64,000 nucleotides of DNA from Rhytidiadelphus loreus (GCA_947034895.1 OX344761.1:83841839-83905838); one strand, 5' to 3'. Positions 46,501 to 59,089 are shown, counted from the first letter of the stretch. Notes: generated by a model not told the origin, from the sequence alone. Numbers and translations: made by a program.

Positions 46501-49500
46501 TGTTCAAGCTTGGTGGCCTTACCCAAAGAAGTGGGAAACTTGTCTTGGTTGACTAGTCTAAACTTGGCAGGGTGTTCAAGCTTCGTGGTCTTACCCACAG
46601 AAGTAGGGAACTTGTCTTCCTTGACTACTCTAAAGTTGTGGCATTGTTCAAGCTTGGCGGCCTTGCCCAAAGAAGTGGGGAACTTGTCTTCCTTGACCAC
46701 TCTACACTTGTGGGGTTGTTCAAGCTTGGTGGCCTTACCCAAAGAATTGGGGAACTTGTCTTCCTTGACCACTCTAGACTTGAGGGGTTGTTCAAACTTG
46801 GCTGCCTTACCCAAAGAAGTGGGGAACTTGTCTTCCTTGACTACTCTAGACTTGTGGGGTTGTTCAAACTTGGCTGCCTTATCCAAAGAAGTGGGGAACT
46901 TGTCTTCCTTGACCACTCTATACTTGGAAGACTGTTCAAGCTTGTTGTCCTTAGCCAAAGAAGTAGGGAACTTGTCTTCCTTGACCACTCTAGACTTGAG
47001 GGGTTATTCAAACTTGGCTGCCTTATCCAAAGAAGTCGGGAACTTGTCTTCCTTGACCACTCTAGACTTGTGGGGTTTTTCAAGCTTGGTGGCCTTACCC
47101 AAAGAAGTGGGGAACTTTTCTTCCTTGACCACTCTAGACTTGAGGGGTTGTTGAAACTTGGCTGCCTTACCCAAAGAAGTGGGGAACTTGTCTTCCTTGA
47201 CCACTCTATACTTGTGGCGTTGTTGAAGCTTGGTGGCCTTACCCAAAGAAGTGGGGAACTTGTCTTCCTTGACCACTCTAGACTTGTGGGGTTGTTCAAA
47301 CTTGGCTGCCTTATCCAAAGAAGTGGGGAACTTGTCTTCCTTGACTAGTCTAAACTTGGGAGGGTGTTCAAGCTTCGTGGCCTTATCCATAGAAGTAGGG
47401 AACTTGTCTTCCTTGACCACTCTAGACTTGGAAGACTGTTCAAGCTTGGTGGCCTTACCCAAAGAAGTGGGGAACTTGTCTTCCTTGACCACTCTAGATT
47501 TGTGGCGTTGTTCAAGCTTGGTGACCTTACCCAAACAAGTGGGGAGCTTGTCTTCCTTGACCACTATAAACTTCAAAAACTGTTCAAGCTTGGTGGCCTT
47601 ACCCAAAGAAGTGGGGAACTTGTCTTCCTTGACCACTCTAGACTTGTGGGGTTGTTCAAGCTTGGTGGCCTTACCCAAAGAAGTAGGGAACTTGTCTTCT
47701 TTGACTAGTTTAAACTTGAAAAGGTGTTTAAGCTTGCAGGCCTTACCCAAAGAAGTGGAGAACTTGTCTACCTTGACCACTCTAAACTTGGAAGACTGTT
47801 CAAGCTTGGTAGCCTTACCCAAAGAAGTGGGGAACTTGTCTTCCTTGACCACTCTAGACTTGTGGGGTTGTTCAAGCTTGTTGTCCTTAGCCAAAGAAGT
47901 AGGGAACTTGTCTTCCTTGACCACTCTAGACTTGAGGGGTTGTTCAAGCTTGGCTGCCTTACCCAAAGAAGTGGGGAACTTGTCTTCCTTGACCACTCTA
48001 CACTTGTGGGGTTGTTCAAGCTTGGCTGCCTTATCCAAAGAAGTGGGGAACTTGTCTTCCTTGACCACTCTAGACTTGAGGGGTTGTTCAAGCTTGTTGT
48101 CCTTAGCCAAAGAAGTAGGGAACTTGTCTTCCTTGACCACTCTAGACTTGAGGGGTTGTTCAAGCTTGGCTGCCTTACCCAAAGAAGTGGGGAACTTGTC
48201 TTCCTTGACCACTCTAGACTTGAAGGGTTGTTCAAACTTGGCTGCCTTACCCAAAGAAGTGGGGAACTTGTCTTCCTTGACCACTCTACACTTGTGGGGT
48301 TGTTCAAGCTTGGTGGCCTTACCCAAAGAAGTGGGAAACTTGTCTTGGTTGACTAGTCTAAACTTGGCAGGGTGTTCAAGCTTCGTGGTCTTACCCACAG
48401 AAGTAGGGAACTTGTCTTCCTTGACTACTCTAAAATTGTGGCATTGTTCAAGCTTGGCGGCCTTACCCAAAGAAGTGGGGAACTTGTCTACCTTGACCAC
48501 TCTAAACTTGGAAGACTGTTCAAGCTTGGTGGCCTTGCCCAAAGAAGTGGGGAACTTGTCTTCCTTGACGACTCTAGACTTGAGGGGTTGTTCAAACTTG
48601 GCTACCTTACCCAAAGAAGTGGGGAACTTGTCTTCATTGACAACTCTAAAGTTGAAGGAGTGTTCTAGCTTGGCGGTCTTACCCAAAGAAGTGGGGAACT
48701 TGTCTTCCTTGACCACACTAGACTTGTGGGGTTGTTCAAGCTTGGTGGCCTTACCCAAAGAAGTGGGGAACTTGTCTTCCTTGACCACTCTAGACTTGAG
48801 GGGTTGTTCAAGCTTGGTTGCCTTACCCAAAGAAGTGGGGAACTTATCTTCCTTGACCACTCTAGACTTGTGGGGTTGTTCAAACTTAGCTGCCTTACCC
48901 AAAGAAGTGGGGAACTTATCTTCCATGACCACTGTAGACTTGAAGGGTTGTTCAAACTTGGCTGCCTTACCCAAAGAAGTGGGGAACTTGTCTTCCTTGA
49001 CCACTCTACACTTGTGGGGTTGTTCAAGCTTGGTGGCCTTACCCAAAGAAGTGGGAAACTTGTCTTGGTTGACTAGTCTAAACTTGGCAGGGTGTTCAAG
49101 CTTCGTGGTCTTACCCACAGAAGTAGGGAACTTGTCTTCCTTGACTACTCTAAAGTTGTGGCATTGTTCAAGCTTGGCGGCCTTGCCCAAAGAAGTGGGG
49201 AACTTGTCTTCCTTGACCACTCTATACTTGTGGGGTTGTTCAAGCTTGGTGGCCTTACCCAAAGAAGTGGGGAACTTGTCTTCCTTGACCACTCTAGACT
49301 TGAGGGGTTGTTCAAACTTGGCTCCCTTACCCAAAGAAGTGGGGAACTTGTCTTCATTGACAACTCTAAAGTTGAAGGAGTGTTCTAGCTTGGCGGTCTT
49401 ACCCAAAGAAGTGGGGAACTTGTCTTCCTTGACCACACTAGACTTGTGGGGTTGTTCAAGCTTGGTGGCCTTACCCAAAGAAGTGGGGAACTTGTCTTCC

Positions 49501-50829
49501 TTGACCACTCTAGACTTGAGGGGTTGTTCAAGCTTGGTTGCCTTACCCAAAGAAGTGGGGAACTTATCTTCCTTGACCACTCTAGACTTGTGGGGTTGTT
49601 CAAACTTAGCTGCCTTACCCAAAGAAGTGGGGAACTTATCTTCCATGACCACTGTAGACTTGAAGGGTTGTTCAAACTTGGCTGCCTTACCCAAAGAAGT
49701 GGGGAACTTATCTTCCATGACCACTGTAGACTTGAAGGGTTGTTCAAACTTGGCTGCCTTACCCAAAGAAGTGGGGAACTTGTCTTCCTTGACCACTCTA
49801 CACTTGTGGGGTTGTTCAAGCTTGGTGGCCTTACCCAAAGAAGTGGGAAACTTGTCTTGGTTGACTAGTCTAAACTTGGCAGGGTGTTCAAGCTTCGTGG
49901 TCTTACCCACAGAAGTAGGGAACTTGTCTTCCTTGACTACTCTAAAGTTGTGGCATTGTTCAAGCTTGGCGGCCTTGCCCAAAGAAGTAGGGAACTTGTC
50001 TTCCTTGACTACTCTAAAGTTGTGGCATTGTTCAAGCTTGATGGCCTTACCCAAAGAAGTGGGGAGCTTGTCTTCCTTGACCACTATAATCTTCAAAAAC
50101 TGTTCAAGCTTGGTGGCCTTACCCAAAGAAGTGGGGAACTTGTCTTCCTTGACCACTCTAGACTTGTGGGGTTGTTCAAGCTTGGTGGCCTTAGCCAAAG
50201 AAGTAGGGAACTTGTCTTCTTTGACTAGTTTAAACTTAAAAAGGTGTTTAAGCTTGCAGGCCTTACCCAAAGAAGTGGAGAACTTGTCTACCTTGACCAC
50301 TCTAAACTTGGAAGACTGTTCAAGCTTGGTAGCCTTACCCAAAGAAGTGGGGAACTTGTCTTCCTTGACCACTCTAGACTTGTGGGGTTGTTCAAGCTTG
50401 TTGTCCTTAGCCAAAGAAGTAGGGAACTTGTCTTCCCTGACCACTCTAGACTTGAGGGGTTGTTCAAGCTTGGCTGCCTTACCCAAAGAAGTGGGGAACT
50501 TGTCTTCCTTGACCACTCTACACTTGTGGGGTTGTTCAAGCTTGGCTGCCTTATCCAAAGAAGTGGGGAACTTGTCTTCCTTGACCACTCTAGACTTGAG
50601 GGGTTGTTCAAGCTTGGTGGCCTTACCCAAAAAAGTGGGGAACTTGTCTTCCTTGACCACTCTAAATTTGGAAGACTGTTCAAGCCTGGTGGCCTTGCCC
50701 AAAGAAGTCGGGAACTTGTCTTCCTTGACCACTCTAGACTTGAGGGGTTGTTCAAACTTGGCTACCTTACCTAAAGAAATGGGGAACTTGTCTTCCTTGA
50801 CCACTCTATATTTGTGGCGTTGTTGAAGC
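43558..50829 (+). repeat. 3,672-bp higher-order LRR blocks
   Basis: 43,558-47,229 is 51 LRR units. A largely identical start recurs at 47,230, an offset of 3,672 bp, before the second copy diverges. The part 45,502-47,157 is itself another version of the 1,656-bp block, so the hierarchy is nested. Confidence 0.9.
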
Positions 50830-53800
50830 TTGGTGGCCTTACCCAAAGAAGTGGGGAACTTGTCTTCCTTGACCACTCTAGACTTGTGGGGTTGTTCAAA
50901 CTTGGATGCCTTACCCAAAGAAGTGGGGAACTTGTCTTCCTTGACCACTCTAGACTTGAGGGGTTGTTCAAGCTTGGTTGCCTTACCCAAAGAAGTGGGG
51001 AACTTATCTTCCTTGACCACTCTAGACTTGTGGGGTTGTTCAAACTTAGCTGCCTTACCCAAAGAAGTGGGGAACTTATCTTCCATGACCACTGTAGACT
51101 TGAAGGGTTGTTCAAACTTGGCTGCCTTACCCAAAGAAGTGGGGAACTTGTCTTCCTTGACCACTCTACACTTGTGGGGTTGTTCAAGCTTGGTGGCCTT
51201 ACCCAAAGAAGTGGGAAACTTGTCTTGGTTGACTAGTCTAAACTTGGCAGGGTGTTCAAGCTTCGTGGTCTTACCCACAGAAGTAGGGAACTTGTCTTCC
51301 TTGACTACTCTAAAGTTGTGGCATTGTTCAAGCTTGGCGGCCTTGCCCAAAGAAGTGGGGAACTTGTCTTCCTTGACCACTCTACACTTGTGGGGTTGTT
51401 CAAGCTTGGTGGCCTTACCCAAAGAATTGGGGAACTTGTCTTCCTTGACCACTCTAGACTTGAGGGGTTGTTCAAGCTTGGTTGCCTTACCCAAAGAAGT
51501 GGGGAACTTATCTTCCTTGACCACTCTAGACTTGTGGGGTTGTTCAAACTTAGCTGCCTTACCCAAAGAAGTGGGGAACTTATCTTCCATGACCACTGTA
51601 GACTTGAAGGGTTGTTCAAACTTGGCTGCCTTACCCAAAGAAGTGGGGAACTTGTCTTCCTTGACTAGTCTAAACTTGGGAGGGTGTTTAAGCTTGGTGG
51701 CCTTACCCAAAGAAGTGGGAAACTTGTCTTCCTTGACCACTCTACACTTGTGGCGTTGTTCAAGCTTGGTGACCTTACCTAAAGAAGTGGGGAACTTGTC
51801 TTCCTTGACCACTCTAGACTTGAGGGGTTGTTCAAGCTTGGTGGCCTTACCCAAAGAAGTGGGGAACTTGTCTTCTTTGACTAGTCTAAACTTGAAACGG
51901 TGTTTAAGCTTGCAGGCCTTACCCAAAGAAGTGGGGAACGTGTCTACCTTGACCACTCTAAACTTGGAAGACTGTTCAAGCTTGGTGGCCTTACCCAAAG
52001 AAGTGGGGAACTTGTCTTCCTTGACCACTCTAGACTTGGGAGGGTGTTCAAGCTTCGTGGTCTTATCCACAGAAGTAGGGAACTTGTCTTCCTTGACTAC
52101 TCTAAAGTTGTGGCATTGTTCAAGCTTGATGGCCTTACCCAAAGAAGTGGGGAACTTGTCTTCCTTGACCACTATAAACTTGAAAAATTGTTCAAGCTTG
52201 GCGGCCTTGCCCAAAGAAGTGGGAAACTTGTCTTCCTTGACCACTCTACACTTGTGGCGTTGTTCAAGCTTGGTGACCTTACCTAAAGAAGTGGGGAACT
52301 TGTCTTCCTTGACCACTCTAGACTTGAGGGGTTGTTCAAGCTTGGTGGCCTTACCCAAAGAAGTGGGGAACTTGTCTTCTTTGACTAGTCTAAACTTGAA
52401 AAGGTGTTTAAGCTTGCAGGCCTTACCCAAAGAAGTGGGGAACGTGTCTACCTTGACCACTCTAAACTTGGAAGACTGTTCAAGCTTGGTGGCCTTACCC
52501 AAAGAAGTGGGGAACTTGTCTTCCTTGACCACTCTAGACTTGGGAGGGTGTTCAAGCTTCGTGGTCTTATCCACAGAAGTAGGGAACTTGTCTTCCTTGA
52601 CTACTCTAAAGTTGTGGCATTGTTCAAGCTTGGCGGCCTTGCCCAAAGAAGTGGGGAACTTGTCTTCCTTGACCACTCTATACTTGTGGGGTTGTTCAAG
52701 CTTGGTGGCCTTACCCAAAGAAGTGGGAACTTGTCTTCCTTGACCACTCTAGACTTGAGGGGTTGTTCAAACTTGGCTCCCTTACCCAAAGAAGTGGGGA
52801 ACTTGTCTTCATTGACAACTCTAAAGTTGAAGGAGTGTTCTAGCTTGGCGGTCTTACCCAAAGAAGTGGGGAACTTGTCTTCCTTGACCACACTAGACTT
52901 GTGGGGTTGTTCAAGCTTGATGGCCTTACCCAAAGAAGTGGGGAACTTGTCTTCCTTGACCACTCTAGACTTGAGGGGTTGTTCAAGCTTGGTTGCCTTA
53001 CCCAAAGAAGTGGGGAACTTATCTTCCTTGACCACTCTAGACTTGTGGGGTTGTTCAAACTTAGCTGCCTTTCCCAAAGAAGTGGGGAACTTATCTTCCA
53101 TGACCACTGTAGACTTGAAGGGTTGTTCAAACTTGGTTGCCTTACCCAAAGAAGTGGGGAACTTGTCTTCCTTGACCACTCTACACTTGTGGGGTTGTTC
53201 AAGCTTGGTGGCCTTACCCAAAGAAGTGGGAAACTTGTCTTGGTTGACTAGTCTAAACTTGGCAGGGTGTTCAAGCTTCGTGGTCTTACCCACAGAAGTA
53301 GGGAACTTGTCTTCCTTGACTACTCTAAAGTTGTGGCATTGTTCAAGCTTGGCGGCCTTGCCCAAAGAAGTGGGGAACTTGTCTTCCTTGACCACTCTAT
53401 ACTTGTGGGGTTGTTCAAGCTTGGTGGCCTTACCCAAAGAAGTGGGGAACTTGTCTTCCTTGACCACTCTAGACTTGAGGGGTTGTTCAAACTTGGCTCC
53501 CTTACCCAAAGAAGTGGGGAACTTGTCTTCATTGACAACTCTAAAGTTGAAGGAGTGTTCTAGCTTGGCGGTCTTACCCAAAGAAGTGGGGAACTTGTCT
53601 TCCTTGACCACACTAGACTTGTGGGGTTGTTCAAGCTTGGTGGCCTTACCCAAAGAAGTGGGGAACTTGTCTTCCTTGACCACTCTAGACTTGAGGGGTT
53701 GTTCAAGCTTGGTTGCCTTACCCAAAGAAGTGGGGAACTTATCTTCCTTGACCACTCTAGACTTGTGGGGTTGTTCAAACTTAGCTGCCTTACCCAAAGA

Positions 53801-55004
53801 AGTGGGGAACTTATCTTCCATGACCACTGTAGACTTGAAGGGTTGTTCAAACTTGGTTGCCTTACCCAAAGAAGTGGGGAACTTGTCTTCCTTGACCACT
53901 CTACACTTGTGGGGTTGTTCAAGCTTGGTGGCCTTACCCAAAGAAGTGGGAAACTTGTCTTGGTTGACTAGTCTAAACTTGGCAGGGTGTTCAAGCTTCG
54001 TGGTCTTACCCACAGAAGTAGGGAACTTGTCTTCCTTGACTACTCTAAAATTGTGGCATTGTTCAAGCTTGGCGGCCTTACCCAAAGAAGTGGGGAACTT
54101 GTCTACCTTGACCACTCTAAACTTGGAAGACTGTTCAAGCTTGGTGGCCTTGCCCAAAGAAGTGGGGAACTTGTCTTCCTTGACGACTCTAGACTTGAGG
54201 GGTTGTTCAAACTTGGCTACCTTACCCAAAGAAGTGGGGAACTTGTCTTCATTGACAACTCTAAAGTTGAAGGAGTGTTCTAGCTTGGCGGTCTTACCCA
54301 AAGAAGTGGGGAACTTGTCTTCCTTGACCACACTAGACTTGTGGGGTTGTTCAAGCTTGGTGGCCTTACCCAAAGAAGTGGGGAACTTGTCTTCCTTGAC
54401 CACTCTAGACTTGAGGGGTTGTTCAAGCTTGGTTGCCTTACCCAAAGAAGTGGGGAACTTATCTTCCTTGACCACTCTATACTTGGAAGACTGTTCAAGC
54501 TTGTTGTCCTTAGCCAAAGAAGTAGGGAACTTGTCTTCCTTGACCACTCTAGACTTGAGGGGTTATTCAAACTTGGCTGCCTTATCCAAAGAAGTGGGGA
54601 ACTTGTCTTCTTTGACCACTCTAGACTTGTGGGGTTGTTCAAACTTGGCTGCCTTATCCAAAGAAGTGGGGAACTTGTCTTCCTTGACCACTCTATACTT
54701 GGAAGACTGTTCAAGCTTGTTGTCCTTAGCCAAAGAAGTAGGGAACTTGTCTTCCTTGACCACTCTAGACTTGAGGGGTTATTCAAACTTGGCTGCCTTA
54801 TCCAAAGAAGTCGGGAACTTGTCTTCCTTGACCACTCTAGACTTGTGGGGTTTTTCAAGCTTGGTGGCCTTACCCAAAGAAGTGGGGAACTTTTCTTCCT
54901 TGACCACTCTAGACTTGAGGGGTTGTTGAAACTTGGCTGCCTTACCCAAAGAAGTGGGGAACTTGTCTTCCTTGACTACTCTATACTTGTGGCGTTGTTG
55001 AAGC

Positions 55005-56126
55005 TTGGTGGCCTTACCCAAAGAAGTGGGGAACTTGTCTTCCTTGACCACTCTAGACTTGTGGGGTTGTTCAAACTTGGCTGCCTTATCCAAAGAAGTG
55101 GGGAACTTGTCTTCCTTGACTAGTCTAAACTTGGGAGGGTGTTCAAGCTTCGTGGCCTTATCCATAGAAGTAGGGAACTTGTCTTCCTTGACCACTCTAG
55201 ACTTGGAAGACTGTTCAAGCTTGGTGGCCTTACCCAAAGAAGTGGGGAACTTGTCTTCCTTGACCACTCTAGACTTGTGGCGTTGTTCAAGCTTGGTGAC
55301 CTTACCCAAACAAGTGGGGAACTTGTCTTCCTTGACCATTCTAGACTTGTGGGGTTGTTCAAGCTTGGTGGCCTTATCCAAAGAAGTGGGGAACTTGTCT
55401 TCTTTGACTAGTCTAAACTTGAGAAGGTGTTTAAGTTTGGAGGCCTTACCCAAAGAAGTGGGGAACTTGTCTACCTTGACCACTCTAAACTTGGAAGACT
55501 GTTCAAGCTTGGTGGCCTTGCCCAAAGAAGTGGGGAACTTGTCTTCCTTGACCACTCTAGACTTGAGGGGTTGTTCAAACTTGGCTACCTTACCCAAAGA
55601 AGTGGGGAACTTGTCTTCATTGACAACTCTAAAGTTGAAGGAGTGTTCTAGCTTGGCGGTCTTACCCAAAGAAGTGGGGAACTTGTCTTCCTTGACCACT
55701 CTAGACTTGAGGGATTGTTCAAACTTGTCTGCCTTAACCAAAGAAGTGGGGAATTTGTCTTCATTGACTAGGTTAAGCTTGGGAGGGTGTTTTAGCTTGG
55801 TGGCGATATCCACGGAAGTGGGGAACTTGTCTTCCTTGACCACCCTAAACTTGGAAGATTGTGCAAGCTTAATGGCATTGCCAATGGAAGTGGGGAACTT
55901 GTCTTCCTTAACCACTCTAAACTTGAAAGGGTGTTCAAATGTGGTGGCATTGCCAAAGGAAGTGGGGAACTTGTCTTCCTTGACCACTGTAAAATTGGAA
56001 GATTGTGCAAGCTTAATGGCATTGCCAATGGAAGTGGGGAACTTGTCTTCCTTAACCACTCTAAACTTGAAAGGATGTTCAAATGTGGTGGCATTGCCAA
56101 AGGAAGTGGGAACTTGTCTTCCTTGA
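55005..56126 (+). repeat. Distal, more divergent LRRs
   Basis: Toward the 3' end the repeats drift from the consensus, with units such as LEDCASLMALPMEVGN and LNLKGCSNVVALPKEVGN. Two units of this type are tandemly duplicated at about 55,830-56,100. The edges of tandem arrays often keep older, unhomogenised repeats, which fits this end. Confidence 0.7.
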
Positions 56127-56533
56127 CCACTCTCAATCTAAGAGAGTGTTCAAGATTGGTGGCATTGCCAGAAGAAGTGGAGAGATTATGCCATTTGGTC
56201 AGACTCAATTTGGATGGGTGTATTATGTTAAATTCTTTACCGAAGAATTTAGGATGCATACCTTCTATACGGATTCTTTCTTGGAATAATTGTCCAAACT
56301 TAGAATCCTATATGTTGGTTGAGACGTCTTCACCAACTTCCTTGGCTAGTCTTGAAGGCAAATTTATTTGCTTGGAACATGATTATCATTATGGAGTGAA
56401 ATGTGATGGATGCAAAGTGTACCCTATAATTGGGGTTCGCTTCAAAGCAAAGACCACTTTCAAATATAACTATGATTTATGCCTAGAGTGTTTTACAAAA
56501 TTAAAGCTTTCATTGGAAAATTCAAGCCAATAA
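56110..56533 (+). CDS. Receptor 3' end: last LRRs and partial ZZ-type zinc finger
   Basis: After the third one-base deletion the frame equals that of exon 4 (the three deletions sum to one codon). It reads two or three divergent LRRs (LCHLVRLNLDGC) followed by a C-terminal domain. CDGC, then YPIIGVRFKA, then YDLCLECF match the ZZ-type zinc finger, including the preceding HYGVK. The central Cys-x2-Cys pair of the ZZ fold is absent, so one of its two zinc sites is probably lost. ZZ domains bind protein N-termini or histone tails; here it would act as an integrated sensor or decoy domain. The stop TAA at 56,531-56,533 overlaps an AATAAA. No product with this domain is possible without bypassing the upstream stops. 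Confidence 0.75.
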
Positions 56534-57724
56534 AAAAATTATAATAGCGGTTTGCAGGAAGTTTTAATGTATAGTATATGATTGACTTTAGGATTGTATA
56601 GAAAATTTATTGCAATTATCAATTGAGGATAATCTACATGATTTGATCATGTGGATTGCAATTATAGCTAAGATTTGTATCTTGTTCTCTTTTAAATTTT
56701 GTTTCTTGTTTAAGATTATTGAGTCATTGAATCATAGCAATTCTCTTAAGTGTAACCATATGTCATACACAAATACATGATCGTATCATGTCAACATGTG
56801 TCAAAGCATGGGTAAAACCAACAATGAAGTACCAATGCATGACTCTATGAATATCTAGACATTGTTTCAATTATATCCAAAGTAAACATACAAGTGAGGT
56901 GGAACCTACCCTATTTCCGATCCAAAATGCATAGAACTCCATTCAATTTTGACAATTTGTAAGATAATGTATTATTGCCAATGTCACACAAGGCCTAACA
57001 ATGGCCTAAATACCAACCTAAAACAAGATTGATTTGCTTTTGACTATTGTAAATCAATAAGACAATGCCATGTGTCACAAAACCTAAAAAAGATGACACA
57101 AATGTTAGAAACACAGATGTCGCTACTAACATTTGACAATGACAACATTTAATTAACAAAGTACTCATTTTTATTGATAGCATTTCATTAGGTGGTAATG
57201 CTCATATGATGTGCAAGGAAGACCAGGTTTAATGATTCATTTAAAGATGGATTATGAAGTTATCATAAGCATATGATAATCATATCATATGTGTGAGGAT
57301 AACACTTGTATGATCATTTTAAAGATAAATGTAACTTTCAAATTTAATTCAAATTTTAATGAAATCTCATTTAAATTCAAGAACAATCACTATCATCACT
57401 AAGGAATAAGGGTATCATCATTTTTTGAATATTTATCATATCATATTAATAATTGCAAATACTTTATTATTTATTTTGTTACTTTTGCAAGATGAATCCA
57501 ATAGAAGACGAGTTCATACATGCTCAAGCGTTAGCTTCAATGAAGGAAAGCGCTTGCTTATTAAGGCTAGTATACATCATCGAGCTTCAAAACGAGAATT
57601 TTGAATATACCTAGAAAACCAATAATTTCTTAGTACTTTCAATTTGAGACTAAAGCCTTGAGTTTCAACTTACACATATAACTCTAGAAATAGCAATGAT
57701 TTTTAGAGACAAATAATGTGATTT
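56534..57724. other. 3' flank of the receptor locus, no gene seen
   Basis: AT-rich, with a small palindrome near 56,630-56,660 (ATCTACATGAT and ATCATGTGGAT). The frames present are short and AT-driven. Confidence 0.5.
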
Positions 57725-59085
57725 AGTTGAATATTCTATACAATTGTATTTACATTTACATTTGTCTTTTAAATCAATTGAGTTTTTGGTCTTCATAATC
57801 TATACTTCCAACATTCTAGGTAGTTTTGAAAGTTAGAATATTAGTAAACATTCTAATAAACTAAGGTAATAGGTCCATGATAATAGGTCCATAATTATAG
57901 GTACTGAAATTTTACTAAAAATAGTAAAATTTGATAAAACCCTTTGGATGAAATCTATATTAAAATTTTAATTAACTTTTCTTATGCTTTTTCAAATTTC
58001 TAAAGTCATTGCTCGCATAATCCCCGCTCACTACTCACATTTTCATGCTCAATGGTTACATAATAGTGTTGTTTCATACGCTTTGAGGGTTCATGACGGA
58101 CAATGGATTTATATAGAAATGACCTCTCCACCCATCAAAAAAATTCTTAATGGTAGATGGTCAAATGACAAATTGGTATTGGTTGCATTGAATATATGTA
58201 ATTGCATTGAACTTTGGACATTATTTTGGCTATATTTTGGCTATATTTTGGACTTTTTTTGTTAACACTAGACATCTTTTTCCTCAACAATTTTGTCATT
58301 TAATTCTTGCTCACTTCGACAATTTCTCTTATTCATTTTATTTTTTGTTTTCTTCAAAATAATTATCTTTTGACAACCCTATCCTATAGCTACAGTACTC
58401 TTTCATTCGAATTCCATGTGAGTAAGTTAGTTTTTGTAGTTTTAGTTGTTCTTAAGAGACAATTAATCCTCTATAATTGCACATTTTCAAGTTAGACACA
58501 TGAATTGATATGTACACATTTGTTTGGCCAACTTGCACATGCCATTTATGAATACATAGGAAAAGTTCATTTGTCCCTTGAAGTAGTGTCATTAGAAGAG
58601 ATTGAGTATTCTTTTGAGCCCTTTCAAAGGTAGCTCAATATTTTTCATAGCAAATTATCAAAAGTAACATTTGTCATAGGAATCTACTTCAATTTACTAT
58701 GCACCTAGGGAGATCACTCCTTGGAATTCAGGGGTGCTATTTTGTGAGCTTGTGAGCATGAGCCTATAAGCGCTGAGCAGGGATTATATGAGCGTTGAGC
58801 TTAAAAATTTGAAGAAGCACAAGAAAACTTAATAATATTTCTAATAATAGACTTCATCTAAAAATTTGGCCAAAATTTACTATTTTTAGTACATTTTAGT
58901 ACCTATTACTACGAACCTATTATAGTGGATCTATTACCATGATTATGTAGAATCCACATGAACATTATAATTTTCAATGTTGTTTAAAATATTAGAAGTA
59001 TACATTTTGAAAATGCTGAACTTAATTGATTTGAAAGATGAATGGAGATGGAAATAAGTTTGTATAGAATATAAGTTGATCATTG
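57725..59085. repeat. Long inverted repeat, arms of about 335 bp
   Basis: The left arm (about 57,725-58,060) and the reverse complement of the right arm (about 58,745-59,085) share ATATTCTATACAA, TTTTAAATCAATT-like, ACTAAAAATAGTAAA and ATAATCCC-GCTCA words in the same order, with moderate divergence. The spacer holds a partial copy of the dispersed repeat. It may be an old transposon with long inverted ends. I could not find a clear target duplication. Confidence 0.65.
58375..58690 (+). repeat. Partial copy of the dispersed repeat
   Basis: This is similar to 16,180-16,430 (TTCATTTGTCCCTTGA, TTTTGAGCCCTTTCA and AGCTCAA in the same order) and to the start of copy B near 24,265 (ATAGCAAATTATCAA). 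Confidence 0.7.
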
Positions 59086-59089
59086 TCCT

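Larger units (their letters stand above)
37697..56120 (+). pseudogene. Expanded LRR array beyond the first stop
   Basis: About 255 further 72-bp LRR units continue the array of exon 4. The original frame is interrupted by two more one-base deletions (GGGG to GGG at about 52,725 and 56,108) and by TGA codons where TCA (Ser) is expected. In the shifted frames these stops are at 38,440, 38,512, 40,168, 41,824, 43,480, 43,552, 45,496, 47,152, 47,224, 50,824, 54,927 and 54,999. Between stops the sense frame stays open for up to 1,198 codons (47,230-50,826), with LRR residues strongly conserved. No introns that remove the stops are evident. Open - strand frames here, up to 1,904 codons, are mirror frames of the 72-bp repeat. 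Confidence 0.85.

Noticed and set aside
38440..54999. TGA codons as selenocysteine or RNA-edited sites
   Set aside because: They replace Ser TCA within LRRs, which fits neither selenoprotein context nor C-to-U editing (a C-to-G change is needed). Spread by block duplication explains them.
34861..56059. Lys-rich, Pro-rich and other repeat proteins on the - strand and in alternative + frames of the LRR array
   Set aside because: All are shadows of the 72-bp unit, which lacks stops in several frames. Only the + frame coding LxxLxxLxL with Cys and LPKEVGN continues from the NB-ARC exon and ends in the ZZ-like domain.
34900..56190. CRISPR-like array
   Set aside because: The repeats are contiguous 72-bp coding units without unique spacers, in a eukaryotic gene.
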